Positions 1 to 8,035 of a stretch of DNA of 64,000 bases are shown here, one piece after another. The stretch is taken from contig JBMNLS010000002.1 in NCBI GenBank assembly GCA_050952935.1, positions 744,001-808,000 on the forward strand, given 5' to 3'. The stretch's first letter is position 1, and every line of letters starts with the position of its first letter. This DNA comes from UBA6115 sp050952935 (GTDB lineage Bacteria; Bacillota; Clostridia; Christensenellales; Aristaeellaceae). Below the pieces are notes generated by a model. The model ran no database searches and was not told the DNA's origin. It saw only the letters and a program-made list of their open reading frames with translations. Both the position numbers and the translations under genes were made by a program.

Positions 1-1248
1 AACAACCGATACCGCTCCCACCGTCATGGTCACCTGACCGCCGTTGATAATGCGGGTGAAAATGTCGCGGCCCAGATGATCAGTGCCCATCAGATAACCG
101 CGCAGCCCCCAGGCTTGCAGCTCCCCTTTTTCAGTGACGGCGTAGTTTTGATAATAGCCGACATATAAATCCCTTAAAGGATCATCTTTCGGAAGGGTCG
201 GAACGTCTGTCTGCCCAAAATGGTTATCCCCCCAGGCATATAGTTTGCCGGTATCAGTCAGTGCCACATAGTGGTAACGGCCGCCCCAAACGCGGATAAA
301 TTTCCCCTCATGTTCCGGTATTTCTGCCTCACCTTTGGTGGTGTCACCCCATATCACCAGGGTTCCGTCAGATTTAAGGGCTGCGTTGGTAGCGGCGGTG
401 GAAGCAATGTCAACCACACCGGTTTCCAGCCCTTCGGGCACCCGGGAATAATGGGTTTTTTGGGTGCCTGCGTAGGCGGCCTGGCCTTCCTCCGTTAAGA
501 TGAGGTAACTGTTGATATTGGTGGTTACCTTTTGAATAGGGGTATCACGGAATTCTTTTTTGATTTTGATGTCGTTGAGGTTGCCGTTGCCCCAGATATA
601 GAGTTTGCCGCTTGTGTCAATGGCGGTGGTAAACTGATTGGCGGCCTCAATTTGTGTCAGGTTGAGCTTTTCGCCCGCTGCCCAGGCCTCGGTAAAGGCC
701 TTGGGATACTTATCCTGGCCCAGCCGGGTATTACCCCAGGTATACAGATGCCCGGCATCATCCAGAGCTGTAATATGGTCGTAGCCAACAGCCACATCAA
801 CAATGTGGGCGTTCCTTACTTCCTCAGGAATTTCCTTCAGATCAATCACATTGGTGATGCGTGTGTAGCCCCAGATATAAAGCTTGCCTTTGTTGTCAAC
901 CCCTACTGCAAAGGTGGTGCCAACCGCGATGGTTTTAATATCCTTTTTAAGCTCATCCGGTATCGACAACATGTTGAGCCCGGGGGCCACGTGTTGCTGG
1001 GTGTTATCCTGATAGCTCAGATCAATGGGTACAAAATGGGGGCCAATTACAACCGCCAACAGGATAAGCAGAAATACCGCCAGCCCCATACGCGAAAGCC
1101 GTTTGGAGAAGAAATTGTGCAAAACCAGCCGCATTGGGCTTTGAAGCGCTTCTTCTTCCATAAAGGACAGTTCTTTGTGCGGGAAAAAGAGACGTTTAAA
1201 CCAACCGGTAATACTCTTTTTCCTCTTTGAAGATTGCGTGTTGCTCAT
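1..1248 (-). CDS. OppC/DppC-type ABC transporter permease with an inserted seven-repeat RCC1-like beta-propeller (3' end outside window)
   Basis: The gene runs off the left edge, so 416 residues are visible. A cytoplasmic N-terminus leads to one membrane segment (about residues 52-70), as in OppC permeases. The hallmark motif GTDHLGRDIF, which in ordinary OppC proteins follows after a few dozen residues, appears only at about 388-397. The roughly 290 residues between hold seven repeats of the RCC1/ATS1 type, each of the form hydrophobic-x-VGxxHxxALDxxGxLYxWG; clear examples are DNKGKLYIWG, DDAGHLYTWG, DTSGKLYIWG and DTGKLYAWG. The last repeat (QAWGLRGYLMGTDHLGRD) runs directly into the permease motif. 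By OppC topology the propeller should lie outside the cell. ATG start with GGAG 5 bp upstream; the preceding oppB-like stop lies 9 bp away, so the genes are one operon. Permease family is sure; the propeller's role is unknown. Confidence 0.9.
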   Translation of the reverse strand, partial: MSNTQSSKRKKSITGWFKRLFFPHKELSFMEEEALQSPMRLVLHNFFSKRLSRMGLAVFLLILLAVVIGPHFVPIDLSYQDNTQQHVAPGLNMLSIPDELKKDIKTIAVGTTFAVGVDNKGKLYIWGYTRITNVIDLKEIPEEVRNAHIVDVAVGYDHITALDDAGHLYTWGNTRLGQDKYPKAFTEAWAAGEKLNLTQIEAANQFTTAIDTSGKLYIWGNGNLNDIKIKKEFRDTPIQKVTTNINSYLILTEEGQAAYAGTQKTHYSRVPEGLETGVVDIASTAATNAALKSDGTLVIWGDTTKGEAEIPEHEGKFIRVWGGRYHYVALTDTGKLYAWGDNHFGQTDVPTLPKDDPLRDLYVGYYQNYAVTEKGELQAWGLRGYLMGTDHLGRDIFTRIINGGQVTMTVGAVSVV

Positions 1249-1257
1249 GGTTGCTCC

Positions 1258-2274
1258 TTACTTATCCAAGCGCACACGCGGATCCACCAGGCCGTAGCTC
1301 AGGTCGATCAGCAATGCACCCAGCAGACTGATAATTGTGTAAAACATCTGCATAGCCAGCACCAACTCAAAGTCGTTGTTGCGCAAGCCGTCTATATAAA
1401 GTTTTCCCATGCCGTTGAGGGAAAATGTGCTTTCAATAATAACAGAGCCTGAAAAGATAGAGAGAAACCAGCCGATGACAACGGTGATGACCGGAAGCAG
1501 CGCATTGCGCCAGGCATGGGAATAAATGACCACCCTTTCACGAACACCCTTTGCCCGGGCCGTCCGCACATAGTCCATGGAAAGGGCGTCGATCATGGCA
1601 GCCCTGACATAACGCGTCATGCCGCCCAAGGATGACAGGGTCATCACAATCAGCGGCAACGCCAGGTAGTATAGCCTGTCCAGATAAAACTGGATACCGG
1701 TATAATCGCTTCCCGGTGTTTTCATGCCCATCACCGGGAAAATACGGAAAACCACCGCGAAAAAGTAAATAAACACCAGCGATGTGATAAAAATAGGAAT
1801 GGAATAACCCACAATAGAAAGAACTTGGACGGTTTTATCAAACAAACTGTTCTTTTTGACCGCTGTTTTAATACCAAGCGGGATGGTGATACCTAATGCC
1901 AGGATGGTGGCAAATATGTTCATAAACACTGTATAGAACATGGGTTCACGGATAACAAGCCTGACGTTTTTTTTGTAAAGATTGGAGTAACCGAAATTAC
2001 CCTGCAAAAGGCCGTTAAATTCACCCGAACGCATAGGAGCGATCCCCATCCATCGGGCATAGCGCACAATAAGCGGGTCATCCAACCCCATTTTCAGACG
2101 GAGCTCTTTATAGATGCGCTCATATTCATGGGGTTTTAAAGAGGTTTTCTGGGGCTCCAATTCCGCCCGCGCCGGATCAACGGGGATGAGGTTATAAAGC
2201 ATGTACATCAGCAAAGAGATGATCAGAAATACCACCACCACATAAATGAGGCGCTGGATAATGTATTTCTTCAC
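1258..2274 (-). CDS. OppB/DppB-type ABC transporter permease
   Basis: A 338-residue inner-membrane permease of the peptide/nickel importer family. The N-terminal segment KKYIIQRLIYVVVVFLIIS and the C-terminal PVITVVIGWF...STFSLNGMGKLYIDGLRNND are typical of OppB/DppB, including the conserved ending DLSYGLVDPRVRL. Several hydrophobic segments surround the EAA-type cytoplasmic loop near YVRTARAKGVRERVV. The start is GTG (2274-2272), with AAGG close before it. It sits between the binding-protein gene upstream and the propeller-bearing OppC-like gene 9 bp downstream, and should form the permease heterodimer with the latter. No ATPase genes are visible; they probably lie left of the window. Substrate unknown; peptide is the family default. 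Confidence 0.95.
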   Translation of the reverse strand: MKKYIIQRLIYVVVVFLIISLLMYMLYNLIPVDPARAELEPQKTSLKPHEYERIYKELRLKMGLDDPLIVRYARWMGIAPMRSGEFNGLLQGNFGYSNLYKKNVRLVIREPMFYTVFMNIFATILALGITIPLGIKTAVKKNSLFDKTVQVLSIVGYSIPIFITSLVFIYFFAVVFRIFPVMGMKTPGSDYTGIQFYLDRLYYLALPLIVMTLSSLGGMTRYVRAAMIDALSMDYVRTARAKGVRERVVIYSHAWRNALLPVITVVIGWFLSIFSGSVIIESTFSLNGMGKLYIDGLRNNDFELVLAMQMFYTIISLLGALLIDLSYGLVDPRVRLDK

Positions 2275-2414
2275 CTTGACACCGACCTTTCGCGTCCAAT
2301 AATGTTACGACATCATGACGTTTTTAATATAAGAAATCTCAGCACCAATCAGACAAATAATGCTGAGCCTGACAGCGTCTGATTAATCTCACTGTGACCA
2401 TAAACGGCAAGAAA

Positions 2415-2442
2415 CCGGGTTGGGGGGTACCCCCCAACCCGG
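2415..2442. terminator. 28-nt perfect palindrome between binding-protein and permease genes (likely attenuator)
   Basis: Two 14-nt arms (2415-2428 and 2429-2442) are exact reverse complements with GGTACC at the centre, giving a very stable hairpin just after the binding-protein stop codon. On the minus strand it is followed only by TTTCTTG, so it is a weak intrinsic terminator at best. Such hairpins commonly stabilise the upstream mRNA or reduce read-through, giving more binding protein than permease; that role is inferred. Confidence 0.6.
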
Positions 2443-2454
2443 CGGCAAAAAGCT

Positions 2455-4680
2455 TTATTCCTTAATCCAGGAATACAGGATTGCGTTTTCGAAGCCCCAG
2501 AAAGGAGACTGCTCATAGCCCTGCAGCTTATCGAAGAAGATAGTGTAATAGATGTTGGAATATAGGGGAATTTCAGGCAGAAGCTCATTCCAGCGGACGA
2601 TGAAATCAGTCCAGAGCTTCAGGTAGGCTTCATTATCGCCGGCTTCTACGCCGTAGACCATATCCATGGACAGCTTATCCAGCTGTTCATCCAGCAAGAA
2701 GTTGACATTATAGCCCTGGGCCAGCTTATCCGGATCACGCGTCCAGGAGTAGGACTGATCGTACTCGGGATAGAAGTTGCTGGCCAGGTTGTACATGCCA
2801 TAGGTGGGCACGCCATATTTGGCGTCCTTGCTGCTGTCGCGGTACATCCAGTTGAGCAGGTCGGTAAAGGTCATCACAGCCTGACGGATTTCCATGCCGG
2901 CATCCTTGGTTTGCTGACCGTTAGCCAGCATGGTGACCAGCAGCTCACTGACAGGGTTGTTTTCAGAGGAGGACCAGTCGATGATCAGGGGCATCAGGAT
3001 TTTATCGCCTACTTTGACGTTGTGCGCATAATCGCCGGCTTCTTTGGCGGTGACTTCCTTGTAACGGATGCCTTCGGTGTAGGCTTCGCCCTTTTCGTTG
3101 AGCACCCAGCCGTCTTCCTCAAGCAGCTTGACGGCCTGAGCGGGATCGTAGGCGTAGGTGTTGAGACGATCCTCAAGCTCCTCTTCGGCTTCCTTGTACT
3201 GCCAGAGGGCCAGACCATAGGGACCCTGCACCAGACCGCCGTAGCCGCCGGTGAAGGTGTTGGCAAACTCGGGACGATTCAGCAGATGGGCGATGGCACG
3301 GCGCACGGCCACAAACTGGGTGGGGCCAAAGTCGCATTGGAACATCAGCTTGCCGTAGCCGGCACGCTCCCAGCTGACCGTGTCAAAGCCGCCGGGATCC
3401 TTGACCAGGTCAAGGGCCTTGTTGATCTCGTCTCCACCGGTGAGGGAGGAAATGATGTTGATTTCTCCGGTTTTCAGCGCGTCAAACTGCGTCGCGTCTT
3501 CCGCTTTAACGATGATAATTTTTTGCACACGGGGCTTCTGGCCTTCAAAGTTGCCCTTGTAGAGCGGGTTAACTTCCAGCACGGCCTGCTTGGCGCCCAC
3601 ATCATAGCTGACCAGGTTGTAGGGGCCGGCGGTGACGCGGCCTTCAGACTGGAAGCGTGCTTTTTCGATCTTGGCTTCCAGGGCGGCCTTGGTCATGTCG
3701 CCTACAAAATAGGCGCCTTCGCCATCGTCCTTTACCTCATAGCCTTCACCCAGCCACATGGCGATGGACAGGGGGGAGAGGCCGGCATAGGACATCTCGT
3801 AGAAGTAGGGGAGTTTCTCTTCCACAACGGTCAGGGCGTAGGTGTACTTATCGATCAGGCGCACACCCTTCCAGGGGGCATTGGCCTTGGCGATGGAATC
3901 GGTAATCGCCTGTTTATACTCGTCAGTTTTGGCGGTGTTGCGCTCTTCACGGGCGGTCTTTTCTTCCTCGGTCTCACCTTCCGCCGCTTTTTCCAGCTCA
4001 GGGGCGGGGACGCCGTTGGCCTTGTACTCTTCGCCGCCAACATAGTACAGATATCCGGAGGCTTTAGAGCCCAGATCAATCAGGGTGGGGTGGTTGAACA
4101 GCAACAGGCTTGCCACATAGTGGCTGGCGTCGATGGGAGAGCCGTCGTTGAAAACCAGATCCTCAGCGATTTTAACGGTGAAGGTTTTGGTGCCATCTTC
4201 GTTTTCAGCGGTCTCATATTTTTCGGTGACGGATTTGTTTTCCACCATGGCGCCGCCCTGGTCGTTTGAGATGGTGCCATAGTCGTTCATCAGGCCGCGG
4301 ATCATGTTGTCAGTGGCGTTGTTGGTCCACTGAGAGCCATGGGCCCAGTCGCCGGAAATCTCCGTGCTTGAGCCATAGATGATCTGGCCGCTGCTGACAA
4401 CTTTCTTCGCTGCCTCTTCAGCTGCTTTTGCGGCTTCTTCGAGAGCTTTTGCGGCTTCCTCGGCGGCTTTTGCAGCGTCTTCAGCAACTTTGGCCGCTTC
4501 TGCTTTCGCCGCTTCAACTTCGCCCTTCAGCGTTGTTACCTGACTTTCAAGGTCGGCAACTTTTTTCTCAAGGTCAGCTTTTTGGTTGTTGGCCGTAAAG
4601 CCAAAGATAATGGCGGCTACCAGAAGTACAGCAAGTACGATTGGCAGTGCTTTTCCGCCTTTTGCAGGGGTGTTGGACAT
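2455..4680 (-). CDS. Oligopeptide-type extracellular binding protein with membrane anchor and helical stalk
   Basis: A 741-residue substrate-binding protein (SBP_bac_5 type) of an ABC importer. Residues 12-29 form one hydrophobic segment with no lipobox cysteine, so it looks like an uncleaved signal anchor. Residues about 33-92 are a charged, Ala/Glu/Lys-rich helix: first a heptad stretch (ADLEKKVADLESQVTTLKGE), then tandem EAAKAAEEAAK-type repeats. The binding domain follows (YGSSTEISGDWAHGSQWTNN onward; FNDGSPIDASHYVASL; AGPYNLVSYDVGAKQAVLEVNPLY). The usual family length is 530-600, and the excess is the stalk plus an acidic insert near EKAAEGETEEEKTAREERNT. ATG start with AAGGAGGAG 6 bp upstream. 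It is the first gene of the importer operon. Confidence 0.93.
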   Translation of the reverse strand: MSNTPAKGGKALPIVLAVLLVAAIIFGFTANNQKADLEKKVADLESQVTTLKGEVEAAKAEAAKVAEDAAKAAEEAAKALEEAAKAAEEAAKKVVSSGQIIYGSSTEISGDWAHGSQWTNNATDNMIRGLMNDYGTISNDQGGAMVENKSVTEKYETAENEDGTKTFTVKIAEDLVFNDGSPIDASHYVASLLLFNHPTLIDLGSKASGYLYYVGGEEYKANGVPAPELEKAAEGETEEEKTAREERNTAKTDEYKQAITDSIAKANAPWKGVRLIDKYTYALTVVEEKLPYFYEMSYAGLSPLSIAMWLGEGYEVKDDGEGAYFVGDMTKAALEAKIEKARFQSEGRVTAGPYNLVSYDVGAKQAVLEVNPLYKGNFEGQKPRVQKIIIVKAEDATQFDALKTGEINIISSLTGGDEINKALDLVKDPGGFDTVSWERAGYGKLMFQCDFGPTQFVAVRRAIAHLLNRPEFANTFTGGYGGLVQGPYGLALWQYKEAEEELEDRLNTYAYDPAQAVKLLEEDGWVLNEKGEAYTEGIRYKEVTAKEAGDYAHNVKVGDKILMPLIIDWSSSENNPVSELLVTMLANGQQTKDAGMEIRQAVMTFTDLLNWMYRDSSKDAKYGVPTYGMYNLASNFYPEYDQSYSWTRDPDKLAQGYNVNFLLDEQLDKLSMDMVYGVEAGDNEAYLKLWTDFIVRWNELLPEIPLYSNIYYTIFFDKLQGYEQSPFWGFENAILYSWIKE

Positions 4681-4768
4681 ATTGACTCCTCCTTATTAAT
4701 AAGATATTTGCTTCCAGAAATAAAAAATGCTGATTACAATTATTAACCGGAAGCATCATCCCTACTTA

Positions 4769-4796
4769 ATTATACACAAATATATGAAAAACGCAA
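4769..4796 (-). promoter_or_regulatory. Sigma-A promoter of the oligopeptide-type importer operon
   Basis: On the minus strand, TTGCGT (4796-4791) is separated by 16 bp from a perfect TATAAT (4774-4769). The predicted transcript starts about 80 nt before the binding-protein start codon. Confidence 0.7.
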
Positions 4797-4892
4797 TTAT
4801 ATTTTAAAGGTCATTGTTGATGTCCTTTGCTTAGATGATTTCCTTTTGCTGAGAGGATACATGACAATGACATGTTTTTCTTTGTATCACTG

Positions 4893-4901
4893 TGGTATAA
4901 T
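4893..4901 (+). promoter_or_regulatory. Extended -10 promoter of the flavodiiron gene
   Basis: TGGTATAAT is a perfect extended -10 element 32 bp before the chosen ATG. There is no good -35 hexamer, which is common for extended -10 promoters. It rules out starting the gene at the earlier in-frame ATG at 4846. Confidence 0.6.
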
Positions 4902-4932
4902 TCATTTAGCAAATAAACCAAGGAGGCATTCC

Positions 4933-6117
4933 ATGCTTGAACTGAAGGACAGAATATATGCCATCGGCGTTCAAAACGCGGATTTACGGGTGTTTGACAT
5001 CATCATGCGCACACCTGACGGAACCAGCTACAATGCTTATTTAGTGAAGGGTGAAAAGAAGGCTGCCCTTATTGACACGGTGAAGGACGGTTTTTCTGAA
5101 TGCTATTTTCGCAGCATTGAGGAGATCATGCCCATTGCGGACATTGACTACCTGGTGGTGAGCCATACGGAGCCAGACCATGCCGGCACCATCGCCCGGC
5201 TGCTTGATAAAAACCCCGATATTCAGGTGCTGGGCTCTGTCAGCGCCATCCAGTTTACCGGACACATTATCAACCGCCCCTTTAACAGCCAGGTTGTTAG
5301 AAAAGGGGACAGCGTTGATCTGGGCGGGCGCAGCCTGAGCTTTTATCCCATGCCCAACCTGCACTGGCCGGATACCCTCTTTACCTACGATAGCCTGACG
5401 GGGGCGCTGTTCACCTGCGATTTTCTGGGCGCGCACTTTTCCTGGCCCAAGCTGCTGTACAGCAATATGAATCAGACGGAGAAAGAGGCTTATGAAAAGG
5501 CGCTGAGGCAGTATTACCTGGACATCATGAGCCCTTTTTCCCAGCCCTTTGTGATGAATGGGATCAAGGCCTGCCGGGAGCTTCAGCCCAGCGCCGTTTT
5601 TACCGGCCATGGGGCGATCTTGGATGAAAATCTTGAACACTTCTATGATTTGTACGAAACATGGGCCGACAAGCCCCAAAATGAGAAAAAAACCGTGGCC
5701 ATTCCCTATGTGAGTTCCTATGGCTACACCCAGAGCTTGGCCAATGCGATCGCCGGGACGCTTAAAGAAGAGGGAATCGAAGTTTCGCTGGTGGAAGTCA
5801 GCCAGAATAAACAGGAGGCGCTGGCGGCGGTTGAGGGGGCGGACGGGGTGCTGTTTGGCAGCCCCACCTTCCTGGGGGATGTGCTGCAGCCCGTTGGCGA
5901 ACTGCTCAGCGCCATTCATCCCTACCAGCTTAAAGGCAAGCCCTGCGCGGCCTTTGGTTCCTACGGCTGGAGCGGAGAGGCGGTAGAGTTTATCACCCAG
6001 CGCTTAGAGCAGCTGAAGGCCAAGACCATGCCGGGTTTCCGGGCGCGGCTGAACCCCAGCGAAGAAGAGCTAGCGGGCGTGCGGACGTTTGCCCGGGATT
6101 TTGCCGGGATGCTGTAA
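4933..6117 (+). CDS. fprA: Flavodiiron protein (FprA family oxygen/nitric oxide reductase)
   Basis: A 394-residue cytoplasmic A-type flavoprotein: an N-terminal metallo-beta-lactamase-like di-iron domain (1-250) followed by a flavodoxin domain (255-394). Iron ligands fit the family: H78-x-E80-x-D82 in SHTEPDHAGT, a histidine in MPNLHWPDTLF, the aspartate in FTCDFLG and the histidine in FTGHGAI. The flavodoxin part carries the FMN loops PYVSSYGYTQSLANAI and GSPTFLGDVLQP. These enzymes reduce O2 or NO to water or N2O in anaerobes. The start at 4933 is chosen because AGGAGG lies 7 bp upstream and MLELKDRIYAIG matches family N-termini. It heads the plus-strand run, 45 bp before the CBM9-like gene. 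Confidence 0.95.
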   Translation: MLELKDRIYAIGVQNADLRVFDIIMRTPDGTSYNAYLVKGEKKAALIDTVKDGFSECYFRSIEEIMPIADIDYLVVSHTEPDHAGTIARLLDKNPDIQVLGSVSAIQFTGHIINRPFNSQVVRKGDSVDLGGRSLSFYPMPNLHWPDTLFTYDSLTGALFTCDFLGAHFSWPKLLYSNMNQTEKEAYEKALRQYYLDIMSPFSQPFVMNGIKACRELQPSAVFTGHGAILDENLEHFYDLYETWADKPQNEKKTVAIPYVSSYGYTQSLANAIAGTLKEEGIEVSLVEVSQNKQEALAAVEGADGVLFGSPTFLGDVLQPVGELLSAIHPYQLKGKPCAAFGSYGWSGEAVEFITQRLEQLKAKTMPGFRARLNPSEEELAGVRTFARDFAGML

Positions 6118-6162
6118 TCTTTCATCTATAACAATTTAATTGCGCTGGAAGGAGGAGACACC

Positions 6163-6786
6163 ATGACCACATCCAAAGAATACCCCTGTAAGAACATTAA
6201 GACAAGCCACATGCCCGGCTGGCAGGACGCCTGCTGGCAAGAAGCGCCCCAGCGTTTTTTGGCGGATACCGTTACTGGCGAAACGCCTTTTTTAAACACG
6301 GAACTGCGTCTCTTCCGGGACGACGGTCAGGAAGCGCTGTTTGTCCGCTTTGCGGGGGAGGATGATGAGGTGATCTCCACCTTCCGCCTGCACGATGAAT
6401 GCCTGTACAAGCAGGATGTGTTTGAGCTTTTCATTGCGGAAGACAGCCTGAGAAAGTATCTGGAGCTTGAAGTCAGCCCCTATGATCTGCATTTTGTGGG
6501 GGATGTATGCAATGACCAAGAGGGTGTTCGGATCGATATGGGCCGGGAGATGCCGGGCTTTCAAACCAAAACCTGGCTTTTGAGGAAGAAACTCAAAACG
6601 GTATCCGTCTGGCGCATCCACTACAGCGCCTTTGCTAAAAAGCCCGGGGAAGGAGAACAATATAGGTTTAATGCTTTCCGCATCGATCACAGCGTCCGGG
6701 GCAGGTCTCTCCAGGCCCTAAACCCCACCGCTGAGGCTAATTTCCACGTGCCCTCAGCCTTTGTCCCCCTGGTTTTTGTCAGTTGA
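6163..6786 (+). CDS. CBM9-like (DUF1083-type) carbohydrate-binding domain protein
   Basis: 207 residues with no signal peptide or membrane segment. The pattern of short beta strands, with ELRLFRDDGQEALFVRFAGE, KQDVFELFIAED and YLELEVSPYDLHFVGDV, followed by a C-terminal WRIHYSAFAKKPGEGEQYRFNAFRID and FHVPSAFVPLVF, fits the single-domain CBM9-like proteins that otherwise occur in sugar-acting enzymes. The ligand is unknown. GGAGGAG lies 7 bp before the ATG. The last codon overlaps the start of the serine hydrolase gene, so the two are translationally coupled. Function beyond the fold is not known. Confidence 0.7.
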   Translation: MTTSKEYPCKNIKTSHMPGWQDACWQEAPQRFLADTVTGETPFLNTELRLFRDDGQEALFVRFAGEDDEVISTFRLHDECLYKQDVFELFIAEDSLRKYLELEVSPYDLHFVGDVCNDQEGVRIDMGREMPGFQTKTWLLRKKLKTVSVWRIHYSAFAKKPGEGEQYRFNAFRIDHSVRGRSLQALNPTAEANFHVPSAFVPLVFVS

Positions 6787-8021
6787 GGGATGTCACCGCA
6801 GCCAGAACCCATCTGCGCGCCTCCATGGCGGAGTTGGTTGAGCGCAAAGGCATGCTTACCGGTATCACGGTGTGCTGGGGGACGGCTGATGCCTGTGCAG
6901 GAGAAAGCCTGGGCCTGGCCCGGGAGCTGATCAGAGAGAGGGGAAGTTTCAGAGAAGCTCCCCTGCCCATTCATCAGGACACGGTCTATGACATAGCTTC
7001 CCTGACCAAGCTTTTCACCCTGGTGGCAGCGCTGCAATTGGTGGAGCGGGGGAGGATGGCGTTTGAGGATGATGTTGCCCGGCTTGACCCGCGCTTTGAT
7101 GCCCTTTCCGGGTGCAGCCTGCTTGACTTGTTAAGCTATGAGGCGATGCTGAAAACCCCTCAGCGGGTGGATGCCCAGTCAGATGTGGCGGCGGCGGAAA
7201 AACAGGTTTTTCTCATAAGGCGTGTGCCGGAGGAAGAAGGTGCCAAGCTGTATTCTGACATGAATGCGCTGGTGCTTAAATACCTGGTGGAGGCGGTTTC
7301 AGGGAAACCCTACCATTTGTATCTGAAAGAGCATGTCCTGGGGCCTCTTAATATGAATGAAACCTGGATAAAGGTGCCTGAGGAGCGCTGGGCCTGCCTT
7401 GTGGATTATAATTATGAACACCGGATGATAAACGGAAGCTATAAGCTGCTTGACGGAAATTTCCCCGGGCTTCCCCATGACCCCAAGGCCAAACTGCTGG
7501 GAAATGGGGGACGTGACCTGGCTGGCCACGCGGGCCTTTTTTCAACGGCGGGGGATATGTGCCGCTTTGCCATGGGGCTTTTGTCGGGGAAGGTGATTTC
7601 AAAAGAAATGCTTGGTCAAATCGGCATTAACCGCACGGGCAGGCATGAGGAAGGGCGACCCTATCGCCAGTATATGGGGCTTATCTGCTTTTCAAAATCC
7701 GCTGTGGAACGGTTGAGCGAGGTACCGCCCTGGATGGGGAACACAGCCTTTGCCCTGTCCGGTTACACGGGGAACCATCTGACCATTGACCCGGAGCTTG
7801 GGGTGTTTGACCTCTTTTTGGGCAACCGCTGCCACAACCGCCTTTCGGTGGTGGAGCCAAAGGACGGGGCGGAAGCCCTGGGGCTTATGTCCGATGGAAC
7901 GGGTGACATTTCCTGGCCTGACGGCAGACGGGTGAAATCCAGCTTTCAATATGTGTATCAAAAGGATGCCCTGCTGCACGCGCCTGTGAGGGAATGTTTG
8001 CTGGCAGCAGGCTGGATGTAA
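6783..8021 (+). CDS. Beta-lactamase-family serine hydrolase (SxxK), first copy
   Basis: 412 residues, cytoplasmic by sequence (no signal peptide). The catalytic SxxK is S73-L-T-K76 in YDIASLTKLF; the second motif is Y157-S-D in KLYSDMN, where YSN or YAN is more usual. The family includes class C beta-lactamases, esterases and D-amino-acid peptidases; substrate cannot be told. NHLTIDPELGVFDLFLGNR near the C-terminus fits the last strand region. The only start giving full length is TTG at 6783, overlapping the previous TGA; the next in-frame ATG is 6825, still upstream of the catalytic domain. No clear SD is seen, so coupling to the CBM9-like gene is likely. A second paralogous family member lies at 11090. 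Confidence 0.8.
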   Translation: MRDVTAARTHLRASMAELVERKGMLTGITVCWGTADACAGESLGLARELIRERGSFREAPLPIHQDTVYDIASLTKLFTLVAALQLVERGRMAFEDDVARLDPRFDALSGCSLLDLLSYEAMLKTPQRVDAQSDVAAAEKQVFLIRRVPEEEGAKLYSDMNALVLKYLVEAVSGKPYHLYLKEHVLGPLNMNETWIKVPEERWACLVDYNYEHRMINGSYKLLDGNFPGLPHDPKAKLLGNGGRDLAGHAGLFSTAGDMCRFAMGLLSGKVISKEMLGQIGINRTGRHEEGRPYRQYMGLICFSKSAVERLSEVPPWMGNTAFALSGYTGNHLTIDPELGVFDLFLGNRCHNRLSVVEPKDGAEALGLMSDGTGDISWPDGRRVKSSFQYVYQKDALLHAPVRECLLAAGWM

Positions 8022-8035
8022 TTGGAGGAGATGAA

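Noticed and set aside
2911..4269. Long plus-strand open frame (452 codons) across the binding-protein gene
   Set aside because: It is antisense to a clear peptide-binding protein, has no SD, and its length follows from the GC-rich third positions of the real gene.
5041..5919. 292-codon minus-strand frame across the flavodiiron gene
   Set aside because: Antisense shadow of a gene with complete iron-ligand and FMN motifs.
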